The translations under genes were made by a program, and so were the position numbers. Positions 21,120 to 32,553 of a DNA stretch of 64,000 nt are shown one piece after another. The stretch is from Grifola frondosa (taxonomy: Eukaryota; Basidiomycota; Agaricomycetes; Polyporales; Grifolaceae). The stretch lies in assembly GCA_001683735.1 (NCBI GenBank), contig LUGG01000004.1, positions 1,054,001 to 1,118,000 of the forward strand, written 5' to 3'. Under the pieces are notes generated by a model that was not told the origin of the DNA, did not search any database, and saw only the letters and a program-made list of their open reading frames with translations. Position 1 is the first letter of the stretch, and every line of letters begins with the position of its first letter.

Positions 21120-23145
21120 ATGTCTCTCTCGAAGGTCCGTTTCATGTCGTCTCTCCAGGCCTCTATAGCTAATTTCACATGCCAATCTTCTTAGCATCTC
21201 AACGCCGACCAGCTCGTCGCATCCGCCCAGGTATGACAACACGTCCTATGGGCTGTTCGATTTGATCAACAACCTCTTTGCAGGATCGTAAAAGCCGTGT
21301 CCATAGCTCCAGCCATCACCTTGCAACCCATCCCTATGGTGCTCGCTATGGCACTGAATCTATCCCAAAATATACTCTGCCATCCAAGGCACGTTGTATC
21401 TGTTGCATATACGCGTGCAGCTCGCATTTTCTCACCTCTCTCCTTGATCTTCAGGGTACTGACGCCGAGGCATCCTATCAGCTCATTCACGATGAGCTCG
21501 CCCTGGACGGTTGTCCCGCTCTCAATCTCGCATCTTTTGTGCATACATGGATGCCGAAGCAGGCAGACCAGCTCATGGCCGAGAATATCTCCAAGAACCT
21601 CATAGACCAGGACGAATATCCAATGACGCGTCAGTTCATTTTCTGTCTTCCTTCTCCTAGATTGACTAAGAATACTTCCATTTGTACAGAGGTCATCCAT
21701 ACTCGATGCGTGTCCATCTTGGCAGACCTATGGCACGCGCCGAGCGCCCAACAGGCCATCGGTACTGCCACCACAGGTTCCTCGGAAGCTATCCAGCTCG
21801 GCGGTCTCGCGATGAAGCGCATTTGGCAGGAGAAGCGCAAGGCTGCAGGCAAATCCGTTCATGAGCCAGGTCCGAATATCGTTATGGGTGCAAATGCCCA
21901 GGTTGCCCTCGAGAAATTCGCCCGCTACTTCGATGTCGAAGCACGCCTTGTGCCCATCTCCGAGGATAGTAATTACAGACTCGATCCGAAGCGGGCCATG
22001 AAATATGTGGACGAGAACACCATAGGTGTTTACGTGATCCTTGGCAGTAAGTTTGTGTTGTTTTTGTAGATTCACGCCGTTGAACGACCTGTGTTACTCA
22101 GGTACATACACCGGCCATTACGAGCCTGTGAAAGAGATGGCCGGCCTACTCGACGAGTACGAGCAGCGCACCGGGCATTCGGTGCCAATTCACGTCGACG
22201 CGGCCTCGGGTGGCTTCATTGCGCCGTTTGCAACGCCGAAGCTCGAGTGGGACTTCAAAATCCCGCGCGTCGTCTCGATTAACACATCTGGCCACAAGTT
22301 CGGCCTCTCATACGTTGGCGTCGGTTGGGTCGTCTGGCGCTCTAAAGAGTTCCTCCCAAAGGATCTCATTTTCGAGCTCCACTATCTTGGCTCTGTCGAG
22401 TATTCATTCTCCCTTAACTTCTCGCGCCCTGCGCACCCTATCATCGCACAGTACTTCAACTTCGTGCATTTGGGGTTCGAAGGGTATAGGAATGTTGCAT
22501 TGGACGATATGAAGAATGCGCGATTGCTGAGCCGTGCGCTAGAGAAGAGCGGATACTTCTTGGTCTTAAGCGATATTCACCGCCCGGTGGTGGACAGTAC
22601 ATCAGGAGCGTGGCGAAGCAAACCATTGGGTTCGACGAGGAGAATATCGAGGTATTTCCGCTCACTCCATCGTTTTGCTGTGCTCGAACTTACTCAGAAT
22701 ACCACCACAGAATTACGTACCTGGGCTCCCCGTGGTCTCATTCCGTTTCTCGGATGACTATAAGCAGAAGTACCCGGATGTGCAGCAGAAGTGGGTGCAA
22801 GTGCTGCTGCGCGCTAAGGGGTGGATTGTCCCCAACTACGAGCTTGCGCCAAACCTGCAGAACGTGGAGATCCTCCGCGTCGTGGTCCGCGAGAACCTCT
22901 CCGCGGTTATGGTTGACCGCCTTGTTGCCGATATTGTAAGTCATTTGAGGTACCTTCTTTGCGAAGGGTGGGATGTTGATATTTTTGGAGTACAGATCGA
23001 GGTGGTGGAGAGTTTGGCGAAGCAGGACTCTCCGATGCATGCGCTCAATATGCTGCAGAGTCGTCTGACAGTCGAGGGACACCATGGCACGCTCGACCCG
23101 GGATCTGGGAGCAAGCCCAGTGGGACGTATGCTAAGCCATGCTGA
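21120..23145 (+). CDS. gad1: Glutamate decarboxylase
   Basis: PLP enzyme converting glutamate to GABA and CO2, the first step of the GABA shunt. Exon 1 is only MSLSK; further on come LNLASFVHTWMPKQADQLM, TRCVSILADLWHAPS, GTATTGSSEAIQLGG, HVDAASGGFIAPFATP, the cofactor-lysine motif SINTSGHKFGLSYVG, and VPGLPVVSFRFSDDYKQKYP. It ends TYAKPC, about 535 residues. The intron at 21389-21454 appears to be GC-AG. One base is missing at about 22588-22592 (SDIHRPVGGQYIRSVAKQT). Other introns: 21135-21193, 21231-21283, about 21630-21689, 22048-22101, 22652-22710 and 22937-22995. Confidence 0.94.
21389..21454 (+). other. Probable GC-AG intron in GAD
   Basis: Splicing AAG|GCACGT...CTTCAG|GGT joins PSK to GTDAEASYQLIHDELALDG, the conserved continuation. 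The only nearby GT (21393) gives a frameshift and stop. The 66-nt length also leaves the frame open if retained. Confidence 0.65.
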
Positions 23146-23735
23146 GTGCCGGTTTCCTTTTTCGGATATGCGTGCGACGTTGGAAGAAATCAAAACAAAA
23201 ACGGACGCCATATATACGCCGGCGCATGGGCTACTATTGGGAAACGGGATATGCTGGAGCTTGGAGGAAGATACGAGATGTTATGGTTGGCAGGCAGAAT
23301 TCACGGCGAGGACTACTACCGGTTAGGAGCCCAGCGACTTGTATCATGTACTTTTAGTCGGACGTACCGAATGCGAGGATCGTCTGTTGGACAGTCAGGA
23401 AGCATCTTCCGCATACAATTGCAACCAGGGCGGGAGCAAATGACGATGATACCTCCTTTTTCGCAGTCGTGAGGACTGCGCGCATCCTACGAATAATTTC
23501 TTGGCATCTCTCACACGTGTGGTCCAAAGTCTCTTGACGAGCACTAAAGCCTGGGTCCGACAAAGTAGAAAATGAATGACAGTTATGTTTCTCGTTAGAT
23601 AGTAAATGAATATACTCGAGCTCTCTTGAGGCAGCTAATGGATACATAATCGGGGCCAGCAACGTACAGCTTACGCAAATACACTCCGGGTGATGAATAA
23701 ATATCTGTGGACGGCGTTGCGTCCAGGCACAACGC
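23146..23735. other. Convergent intergenic region
   Basis: About 590 bp between GAD and the next minus-strand gene. Probable 3' UTRs; no gene recognised. Confidence 0.5.
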
Positions 23736-24690
23736 CTAGGGCTCATCCGTACCCTGCCAGGACCATTGGTTATAGGTCGTCTTCATGGGCTTCCCACCAT
23801 CATACGCGCTGGGCGGCTGCAGGAGCTTGATAGTGCGCAAACTCTTCTTGCCGCCGTAGATCTCAGGCGGGGACCCGTGCGCGACAGCGATGATGCGAAT
23901 GTCGCAGGGCTCGATGCCGTTCGGCCAGAAGTAGTGCACGGCGGGCAGGAGGCGTGCGTCGAGGTCCTCTGGGTCCATGCACGCGTCGATGGCGCAGAGC
24001 ACGAGGATCAGGGTCGCTGTGGGGTTGTTAGTTGGTGTACGCGGGCGGAGGGGAGGGGGAGTGGCTGACTTATGGAGAAGGATACCCAGGCGAGCGCGAA
24101 TATGGAGGTCTCGGCGAGCTTGGGATGGGGCAGCCCGGTGAAGTCTGACCAGAGACCGGGCGAGGAGGCGTACACTGCGTAGGTGATCCACGCGCAGCTC
24201 GCTGTGCAAATGGTTGTCAGATGGTGGGTTAGTGGCTTAGTCGAGGATCGGCGCTGACCTGCGTTGAGCAGCCACATCCACAGCCATGTCCCTAGGATGA
24301 AGTCGTAGTGCTTCTCCCAGTCTCTCTCGCTGCGGCGACGCGCTAGATAGTGCATGGGCCTGACGTCATAAATAGGGTAAGCACAATTCCGAAGTCAGAA
24401 GATTGTTACTGACTGTGCGAGCAGGCAGAAGACTATGGGCAAGTCAAAGAGGAGGATGACCACTCCCATTGCTAGTCGCGGTCTCAATATTAATTATATC
24501 AAGTCATCGGGGCACGGATTGCTCACATTCTCCAGAGAACACGGTAAGAGACAAGAACAGCAAGATACATATTACCAAGTGCGAGATCAAGAGAAAGCCT
24601 GTTCTACGCCGCGTGAGTAGCCGTGCATTGTACATAAAGAAGCGACGCACCAAAGATGAAGTAGCCAATAGCACGGTTAAAGAAAGACAT
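23736..24690 (-). CDS. Small multi-pass membrane protein, function unknown
   Basis: Splicing from the ATG at 24690 gives MSFFNRAIGYFIFGFLLISH and further hydrophobic segments ICILLFLSLTVFSG, MGVVILLFDLPIVFCLL, FILGTWLWMWLLNA, ASCAWITYAVYA and TSIFALAWVSFSI/ATLILVLCAID. A cytosolic-looking tail follows (YFWPNGIEPCDIRIIAVAHG, PSAYDGGKPMKTTYNQW) and ends GTDEP at 23736. About 240 residues with four to five helices and no signal peptide. I know no functional family; the layout resembles small tetraspan fungal membrane proteins. Five or six exons with ordinary short introns. GC-AG or exotic splicing is not needed. Confidence 0.68.
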
Positions 24691-25305
24691 CAAGCAGTAT
24701 CTTCGTCGCAGACAAAGGATAAGGAATGAACGGGGAGAAGGAGGGACTTTGAACCAATAGGGAATGGCCTATGGTAGATGAAGCGGAAAGGGTGTTTATA
24801 TGTGGAAGTTTTTCTCAAAGCTATAAGGTACGACGCTTGGACCAGACAAAGGGATGCGTGCCACACGCAACGCGGTGCCCAAACGATGTGGCCGCCAAAG
24901 CGTGAACATGTGTAAGGAGGTGGTAACGCACGGGCCACTCACAACAAAGGCTTCGCTGAGGAGTTCACCTGAACAGGCCCGTGATTGGCCCACTTAGTAC
25001 TTTCCTGTTCACTCGCGATGCGTCGTGATATGCAAATCATCTAAAATGGAAAGGAGAGAGTGGAAGGGTTAAATCTTGTGGATTAACTTTTGATATCCTT
25101 GACGACCATGTTCTCGACTGCGCTCCTTTGTAAATTGTTATCTTTCTCATATCCAAATTGGGTTTGATGGATACAGCTAGATCAGAATAAACGAAAATAT
25201 TACTTGCTGCTCTCGCTCCTCACGAAGATTGCGTAAAAGAAGATGATCAACGTTGCAGCAATGTGGAGCGCCTAAAACACTAAATTTCATACCGATATAT
25301 GCACA
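24691..25305. other. Intergenic region
   Basis: About 615 bp upstream of the membrane-protein gene and downstream of TRAPPC13. No gene, RNA or notable repeat seen. Confidence 0.5.
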
Positions 25306-27651
25306 TCACGACTTGACCCATATCTCGCCAACAACATCCCACTCCTTCAGCGTCCGTATCTCCGTAGCATACGGCCTTGCTCCTGATCCATCCTCTCCAC
25401 CGGGGCCATCGACGCTCTCATTTGCATCAATCAGCCTATCTTCAACCAGCACGGCACGCAGTCCTCCAACGGTCAAGAAGCCTCCCTTCATAGGAAGATA
25501 CGATAGCTCAAAGTCTTGCGACGCTGCTACCTTCAGTGGAGCGCTTCCACTTATATCTTCTGCCTCGCTGTCTGCCTCGCTATCTGCGCTAAGATTCCTA
25601 TCATGCGTGAGCCCACGCTCACTGCCGACCATCGCTGCCGCAGGGGCTGTCAGCTTGAACTGCGGCAGGAATAGAGCAGAAGTTCCCAAGAACAGCACGT
25701 CGTTCAATGGGCCAGACTGAACCCCTTCGCCTAATCGAGGTTGCAAGACTGGAGGAGGCAGTGAGATAGCGCTTCCACCAACACGAGCCCCAGCAGCGGG
25801 AGTGTCCGCGCCGCGGTCAGTATCAGTTCCGGCATCCGAGTCGACGTCTGCATTAGCGCGTCTGGGAGATGCAACAAGCAGTCTCTGCGCGAGCGTGTCC
25901 TGGAAATCACCACGATAAGGGGTTCCATATGGTGATGGTGTCGAGAATCCCGAGGATGAGGGAAGTCGAGGGCTGAACGGCTCACGCTGTGCACCCACCT
26001 GCGCTCCCTCTGTGGATGCGCTTATAAGCTGGGTACGTAGTGGCTGTAAGTGTTGAAGAACCAGAGTGAGTACGCGCTGCTTGCGCTGCCCGGCTGGCCG
26101 CGTGACAGGAACAGGTGCATTGACAGTGATTGAAAAGGCTATCGTGAAAGGTTTTTCCGCGCTAATTGACTCCCGGGGTATATGCCGGACGACAAGGTCT
26201 ACCTCTACATCCTCTGTGCGGGGTGGTGGGTTGGGCGAAGCCGCTGGTGCAGGGGATTGTGTACGAGCAGAAGGGGCTGTAGTCGCTGTGCGGCTGCGGA
26301 ATGGCGAGCCCGGACGGTACGGAATGGGACTGGCGGGATTAGCAGGAGGACTCATTGGACGCTGATTAAGCTGAGGGGATCGTGGGCGGGGGGGAGTGAC
26401 ACCACCGACCGTGTTACTACGCTGTAAATGCAGCGGGATGGCAGATACAGGCTGTTTGAATGTTGGTTGAGTCGGCGTTTGAGGCTGGGTTGGTGCTTGT
26501 ATGAGTGGTATTCGGCGCGACAGAGGCTGTCAAGCATGATCAAGTCGTTTTCCGTGCAATCCTCCAAAGGAGACGTACCGAAGTGATGAGACGGCCAGGC
26601 TCTCCGAAAGAAGACCGCCATGAGATGTCCAATCGTCCAAGCGATATGATACTGCCTGGGGGATAAGTCGTAGGTAACAATGTCAGAATCTTGGGGGACA
26701 TGACATAGATATATTGGCGGAGGTCTTGCGGCTGCATAAGCGCTGTAGGACCCTTGAAGAGATATTCTTTCTCTCCTGTACCAGTTTCTTCTATAAGGTT
26801 GGCGTCTTGCACTGCCCAGCCTTCGGTACATTCAAAGTGCATACGCTCTAGCCACATTGCATCTTGTGTGAGATTTTGAATGTGGACCTCCAGGAAGACT
26901 TTTTCTCTATCAGTGCGGGAGAGGAGGGCCGTTGGTGCGCGAGGTAGGTGTACTTTTGTCTTAACAGACAGCGGGTTTGTAACCTGTAACAGTAATATAG
27001 CGCGCGCGTTCAGAAACAAATCGAGCACGGCGACAGTGTACTCACGGCAAATTTATAGAACTTACGGAAGGTCTGGATAGCCGGGTCATTTGTATCTGTG
27101 GCAGGACTAGGAATAGCGCGAATACCAGGAGGAAGACGATACGAAACCGTACAAGCCAATACATGTTGACCTAGCTCTTTGATTTCATGACTAACCACTC
27201 TCTCTAACGACTCCCCTGCAGGCAAGCGATGGTCGACTCCACCAAACTCCGCGAGCACAGTCTTTGTGTTCGCTGTCTGCATCTCCACTCTCATCACGAC
27301 AGCTTCAACGTCAACGGTCGCATCATTGTTCACAGACAAACAACTGGAAAAGGTTTCGCCCAGTTGTATCGCACCGAATGCCGCTGGAAGCATAAGCACC
27401 TCCGTGATATGCGTGAGATCTCTGAGGGTTTTAGGATGATTTGGTAGGGGCGTTTTGCCTTGAAGTGACATTACAGAAGCCGTGGAATGGGCTGAGAAGG
27501 ATGGTGAACTGGAATAGAATGGCTCCCATGCACTTGCAAGGGAGGGTCGCTACAACGGAAATATGACCATCTGGCATACAGCCGCAAAGAACTGACCACG
27601 CACTGAAACCCGCATGACTTTCAGCGACAATAACTGCCCCGTCCCGTCCAT
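25306..27651 (-). CDS. TRAPPC13: TRAPP complex subunit 13 (TRAPPC13/DUF974)
   Basis: Subunit associated with TRAPP-type tethering complexes that act as Rab exchange factors in Golgi traffic. N-terminus MDGTGQLLSLKVMRVSRPSL. The family core follows: THITEVLMLPAAFGAIQLGE with TFSSCLSVNND, VSHEIKELGQHVLACTVSY, FRKFYKFAVTNPLSVKTKV, VFLEVHIQNLT, QDLRQYIYVMSPK, and SLGRLDISWRSSFGEPGRL. The C-terminal beta domain reads TEDVEVDLVVRHIPRESISA and ends WDVVGEIWVKS. At about 700 residues it is much longer than the human protein because of Pro/Ser/Arg-rich and acidic Asp/Ser-rich insertions (about 26460-26230 and 26010-25560) that look disordered. Introns near 27600-27545, 27055-26985 and 26580-26527. No frame damage seen. 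Confidence 0.9.
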
Positions 27652-28241
27652 GGTGAGTAGCAAGGCTGGTAAAGATTGCAACTAGATTGAGAAATAGTAT
27701 CAGCCACAGGAGGCAGATGTTGGGAACGAGCGTTTCGGTCGTTTTAATATTCCGCAAATTGGACCGTCGCCAAGATATACTGTAATGTGGTTCTTTGAGC
27801 AAACGTGTCTGTAGACGGCCGTCAGGTTATATCCAGTATTGCCGAGTGATTGCCGCACGCGTTTGTTTGTTCATGTTAGGACCCAAAGCTTTCGGCTTCG
27901 AGGAAATTGCCACAAAGGTTGATCGATTGTCATCAACCGCCTTATATGATGGTCAGCAACGGAGACTAGGAAATTGCTGGCACTCACAATTAGTGCTCAA
28001 AGGTACGAGACTACGTTCTAGATACAGGAATTGAACCGATTCTTATATATTCGAAAGGAACATTTTCTTCGTTGTCATGGGACGGTGTAGAGTCTTCGGA
28101 CTTGAACTTCCAACAAGATGGAAAGATGTGCAACTACGGTTGTAGACGAACAACCCAATGGACACCTGGATACACTGGAACCTGTGCATCAGCCACGGTG
28201 AGTCGTCACTACTCGCTAGAATACACGACACCGGGATGGTT

Positions 28242-28282
28242 CCGAGTATGATACGTGTTATACATATGCCGAGTATGATACG
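28242..28282. repeat. 14-bp direct repeat
   Basis: CCGAGTATGATACG occurs at 28242-28255 and again at 28269-28282, 27 bp apart start to start. No function inferred. Confidence 0.6.
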
Positions 28283-28519
28283 GTGTTCTTATATATATGC
28301 CAAACCATCCATTGAAATCAGCTCATCTCAATTCCTCATGCATATGGCACACTTCTGATTGTTCCTTCGCATCCTTGAGGACCCAAGCTCGCGTCTTAAA
28401 TGAACATTGTCACCAATTATGAACCCGTGGCTACTGAGGCGAGTAATCACCCAAGTTGTCTTCCTTGATTCGTTGTCTCCTTTCCATCCCTTATTGAACC
28501 AATGAAGTCTTTCTGACTA

Positions 28520-28576
28520 GGTGCTGACAGCGGATGACATGGTATGATTTATATCATGTCATCTGCTGTCAGCACC
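28520..28576. repeat. 57-nt near-perfect hairpin
   Basis: Arms 28520-28544 and 28552-28576 are 25 bp each, pair at 23 positions, and enclose a 7-nt loop. The two mismatches become G-U or A-C pairs depending on the strand transcribed. It may be a foldback element, an excised-transposon scar or a small-RNA precursor. Confidence 0.7.
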
Positions 28577-30125
28577 GAAGAGGATCAGCAGCCGTGGGAC
28601 ATCCCATGATTCCATCCCACAGCTTCATTGAAGAGCTTAATGTTGTTGAAGTGCCACATATGCCTCTAGTTTGGGGATGTGGAGCAAGTAGTGGTTGTGG
28701 CTCCACCTCCCATCAATTGTACATTTGTCTTTTTAGCCTCGCTGGAGCTCAAAAACATGTCAGTAAAATTTATTGTTGTTGCTGTTGTTCATCAACTGAA
28801 TACATGTATCATTTAGATGTATGTAGTGCTGTTGACCTCATACAGCTCAAGTACTTGGCTCACGTGATACTCCTAGTGGAATATGTAGGGCATTCGACAA
28901 CAATCGCTGCGGACATAGTTGTTGTTGTAGTGACTATACATCAGACATATGGGAGAAGATGAGCTGTCACGGAGGCTAATCTTCGATTACCATTGTACAC
29001 TTTGATACTGAGGGACAGTCAGTTTCCATTCCTAGCTCGATATATGTGCCGATCTCATGCAGTTTCTTCAGACACGATATACTTCTTGTACGTAACCAAT
29101 AGTTGAGGCGGGCCTGACGTTATTTGACAACAACGCACCTGATACTAGAGCATTGTTGATGATCAACATCGCAGATATCATATTTATATACGTGGAAGAA
29201 ACTTTTGTGTGGATTTGTCTCCCCCCGCGCTGATATTCACTCATGGGGCCTCGTGCGCCGTCATCAGCAATCAGTATCATATACCGCCGAGTTCATTCAG
29301 CCGTCAGTAATCGCCATTGATCGCTCTTCATCGGCATTAATATTTGTTCTGCTGCAGCATAACAGCTATTCTCATATCACGGTTCATGCTCAACCTCCGC
29401 GAGATGAATGCACCTGTTGACAGCAGCGAAGATTCAAGTCAGTCATCGTCGACTTGCTCGACCCGCATAACAAATTCCATTGAAACCTCTCGGAGCCCCT
29501 CTGGACTACGAACTCTCATTCCCTTCCATGAGCCCAACTACTCGGATAGTCAGGAAGCAGATGAAGCGACCGGGTGCGAGAACGCGCTGCATAGTGACGA
29601 GGAAAATGTGTCAGACCGGGCCAGTATTCTTGGCTTGTCTGAAGCCGAATCCGGTCCATCCGTCCGGGAGTAAGCTGGGATGTTTATTCGGTTGGTGTGA
29701 TATTATCTTTATCATCAACATCTAATGGGTACTGATGCACATTTTTTCCATCCTAGACATGGAATGCATTGGTGTTCATTGTGATTTTGGAATGCTGTAG
29801 ATGCCATCTCACCCTATCATCATCATATCATATATACAGAACTGTGTATGTTCAGGTTGGAAGAATGACAGACAAATAACTTTGAACCTAGATACTGTTG
29901 GTAGCTCAGTGCCAATTGCTGAATGTCAGATTTTGGAGAAGAACATTTCGTGTAAGCTCACTTGCCAGCCTCTACATGCGGAAGACAGTCGTTTGGTGCA
30001 CATGTCACTTATTGTTGTCAAGGAGCTTGCCCTCTCAGACTTCCGACTAACGACGATATGCCCTCGCCAATGTCGCGCGCTCAAGGCCCTTCGGAACTGC
30101 GTAACATTACGTAATGCTTTGCCAC

Positions 30126-30140
30126 AGACGCGACGCGTCT
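30126..30140 (+). promoter_or_regulatory. MCB-like palindrome upstream of MCMBP
   Basis: AGACGCGACGCGTCT is an odd palindrome (7-bp arms, one central A) containing ACGCGT. It is 57 bp upstream of the MCMBP ATG, and 14 of its bases (GACGCGACGCGTCT) occur in the same orientation upstream of POLD2. A role as a G1/S element is inferred. Confidence 0.55.
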
Positions 30141-30197
30141 CATTAACGCTCTAGTCGACAATCACCCTAGCGTCTTTAAAACTTGACGCATACCTAC

Positions 30198-32387
30198 ATG
30201 GTTTCAGCACGCCGTCTAGACACTCTTCGCGATCCAACCGCTGCTGTCCAGGAGCTCTATCAGTCGAGTTCGACGTTCGACAACTTTCCTCGTCTCGTCG
30301 CCGACCACTTCTCCAATGTTTACCAAGCACATAACGCGTTCCAAGAGGTTTTGCTACCCGAAATGAAATGTTCCTGTATATGCATTTGTAATCGTGTGTT
30401 GGCAGATCCCCACTCTTGATACACAAAACCCCCCGCACACTTTTCCAGACGGGTCTCTTGTGCGATTCCGTGCCATGGTGCAAGACACGTCGCTCTCATC
30501 TGAGATGTACCTCTCCAAGTCTAAAAGTGGAAACTGCGGAGGATGGGGAATCCATGATACCTCCGAGGGTGAGGAGGATGATAGGGTAGGCGTTGACTAC
30601 GCTGACCTTCGGGAATGCACTGTCCTGTGGGCCGTAAACGTTCCCGGAGAGTCTTCTTGGTACGCTCATGCATTGGATGGCCCAGATACGCGTACGCAAT
30701 TTCTCGTAGAGCTTTCCTTCATGCAACTTATCTTCCGTTGCAATCCCCTGTCAGAGCAAGAGAGGCCACCACGGCCAACATCTGTCGTCGCGCCCATCCC
30801 GCAGTTTCCTCACAAGTATCCCAATCCAATTGCAGAAAACATAGGAGTGCAAGTCAAGGTATTCCATATGTTCTGTATTGCATTGCAGCTTAGCGTTATT
30901 CCCGTGTTACTCATAGATTTATGATATTGAACGTTCGGAAGCATTGAAAGCAACTGACGTTGTTACCTTCGTTGGCATACTCTGTTCTGAACCGTTAGCA
31001 TACGTCTTGCATTGTTCTGGCATGAAGTTCCTGACACATTCATGTAACGACAGGTGTAGTCTAAATGAAGGTGCCGCCATCGACGTTCCCACTCTCCATG
31101 TCCTCTTTACCCGCCAGGATCCGTACAATCTCGTTCGCCATCCGGAGAACCTTGAGTCAGACAAAAAACAAGAGGATGCTCGACGAGAGAATCTGGCACG
31201 ATTGCGTGAAGATCTCATCACTTGGATCGCAAACGAAGCCCTTGGCGGAGATCGCAATGTTGCGGAATGGGTTCTCCTTTTATGTATAGCTCGTGTGTAA
31301 GTTTTCATTTTAAACGTCACACACAAGAGTCAGTAGCTGATGCTGTAATTCGTAATTTCTTGGTTCAGACAATCTCGCAATCCTCCTCTACTTCCGCCGT
31401 CGCTCACAATATCTCATTTTCCTCCACCTCCCACTCCCTCTACATCTGAATCAATATCACAACCTTCTCCAACGCTATCATTTATCCTGGGACTGCTTCT
31501 CCCACTCTCAGATACACTTCCACTTTCTTTGGCGAGCCTCAACGAAGGCGCGTTCTCTCCAGAAAGCAAGAATGAAGACTTGCACGCGGGTGTCTTGCAA
31601 CTCCCGCAAGGTACAGTCTTGCTCGTCACCGAGGGTAGCGTGCGAGAAGGAAAGCTCGTGGAGCGAGGCAAGTGCATTCATTCTATATTACTGTGATCGT
31701 AGAGTTAACAGCTCTACATAGGTTTGATGAATCTACATGCACTGCAAGAAGTCATGTCCACACAGACGCTCGCATACGTCTTCCCCTTTTCCCAGTTCTC
31801 TTTCCCTACGGACATCAGCTGCATCGTACTTAGCGAAGGGACCAAGAGCGCATTCTTTAAGGTATTCGCTTTTCGTAATCTCTTATGCATTATCTCATCG
31901 TCTTGTGTTCTTGTAGACGGATCTCATCGTGCCGCTCAAGTCTGCTTTATCTCCTTCGGCAACCGTCGAGCCCTACAAACCTGCAGAAAGCGTTGTTCTA
32001 CCGCCTGCTGAGAAGCTCACTGCATTCCGGGACCTCCTTCTGAGGGCACGCTCAGGGAAAGTGCAAGTAAGCGGGCCGATATCAGAGGTGCGTTTTTGCC
32101 ACTTGTGTCTTATGCTTGAATGAGCACTGAGCACCGTCCGCTTCCGCAGTACATTCAGAGTGACTTCGTTCGCGACCGGCAGCAGGACAAGGCTGTAACG
32201 TCTGACGACTTGATTCGGAGGATGACGATCGCGAAGTATGCGACTCTTTGTCATATGTCATAGCTTTGTGACTGATGGCTCGTTCAGGTTATATGCTTTG
32301 TCCCTTCATGAGACGAGTCTCACAGTCGAGACCTGGGAGCGCGCAAAAGCATTTGATGAACGAAGAAGAGCCGCATTGCGATCTTAG
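30198..32387 (+). CDS. MCMBP: Mini-chromosome maintenance complex-binding protein
   Basis: Binds MCM subunits in place of MCM2 and helps assemble or unload MCM complexes; fission yeast Mcb1 is the fungal reference. The start MVSARRLDTLRDPTAAVQEL is followed by FPDGSLVRFRAMVQDTSLSS with EMYLSK, CTVLWAVNVPGESSWYAHA, ERSEALKATDVVTFVGILC, DVPTLHVLFTRQDPYNL, NVAEWVLLLCIARV, DLHAGVLQLPQGTVLLVTEG, LMNLHALQEVMSTQTLAYVF, and SLTVETWERAKAFDERRRAA. These follow the human MCMBP order throughout. About 575 residues. Introns near 30350-30407, 30692-30753, 30860-30919, 31011-31054, 31299-31368, 31670-31721, 31862-31916, 32089-32149 and 32236-32288. The reading is intact. An MCB-like element lies 57 bp upstream. 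Confidence 0.92.
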
Positions 32388-32553
32388 TCTTTGTATTTAC
32401 ACGGGAACTACATCGCATAACGCACTGAAGATCTGTTCATTCTTACGAGTCTTAATACAGCACTAGCTTTTGCTCTCGCAAGGTTGAGGGTGAGATGGTT
32501 CATTCACAGATGATAGACTATTAATATTCAATAAGTACACCTATTACGAGAAC

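Larger units (their letters stand above)
27652..30197. other. Gene-poor region
   Basis: About 2.5 kb without a recognisable gene. Open frames at 28534-28962 and 29344-29673 have no homology that I can see. The region holds a 14-bp direct repeat, a 57-nt hairpin at 28520-28576 and the MCMBP promoter at its right end. It could contain decayed transposon sequence or a non-coding transcript; nothing proves either. Confidence 0.5.

Noticed and set aside
28534..28962. 142-codon open frame in the gene-poor region
   Set aside because: Runs of Cys and Val come from GTT-rich simple sequence. No homology, no codon bias and no clear promoter, so I treat it as non-coding.
29344..29673. 109-codon Ser/Glu-rich open frame
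   Set aside because: Protein-like in places but with no family, no splice context and no supporting signals; left unannotated.
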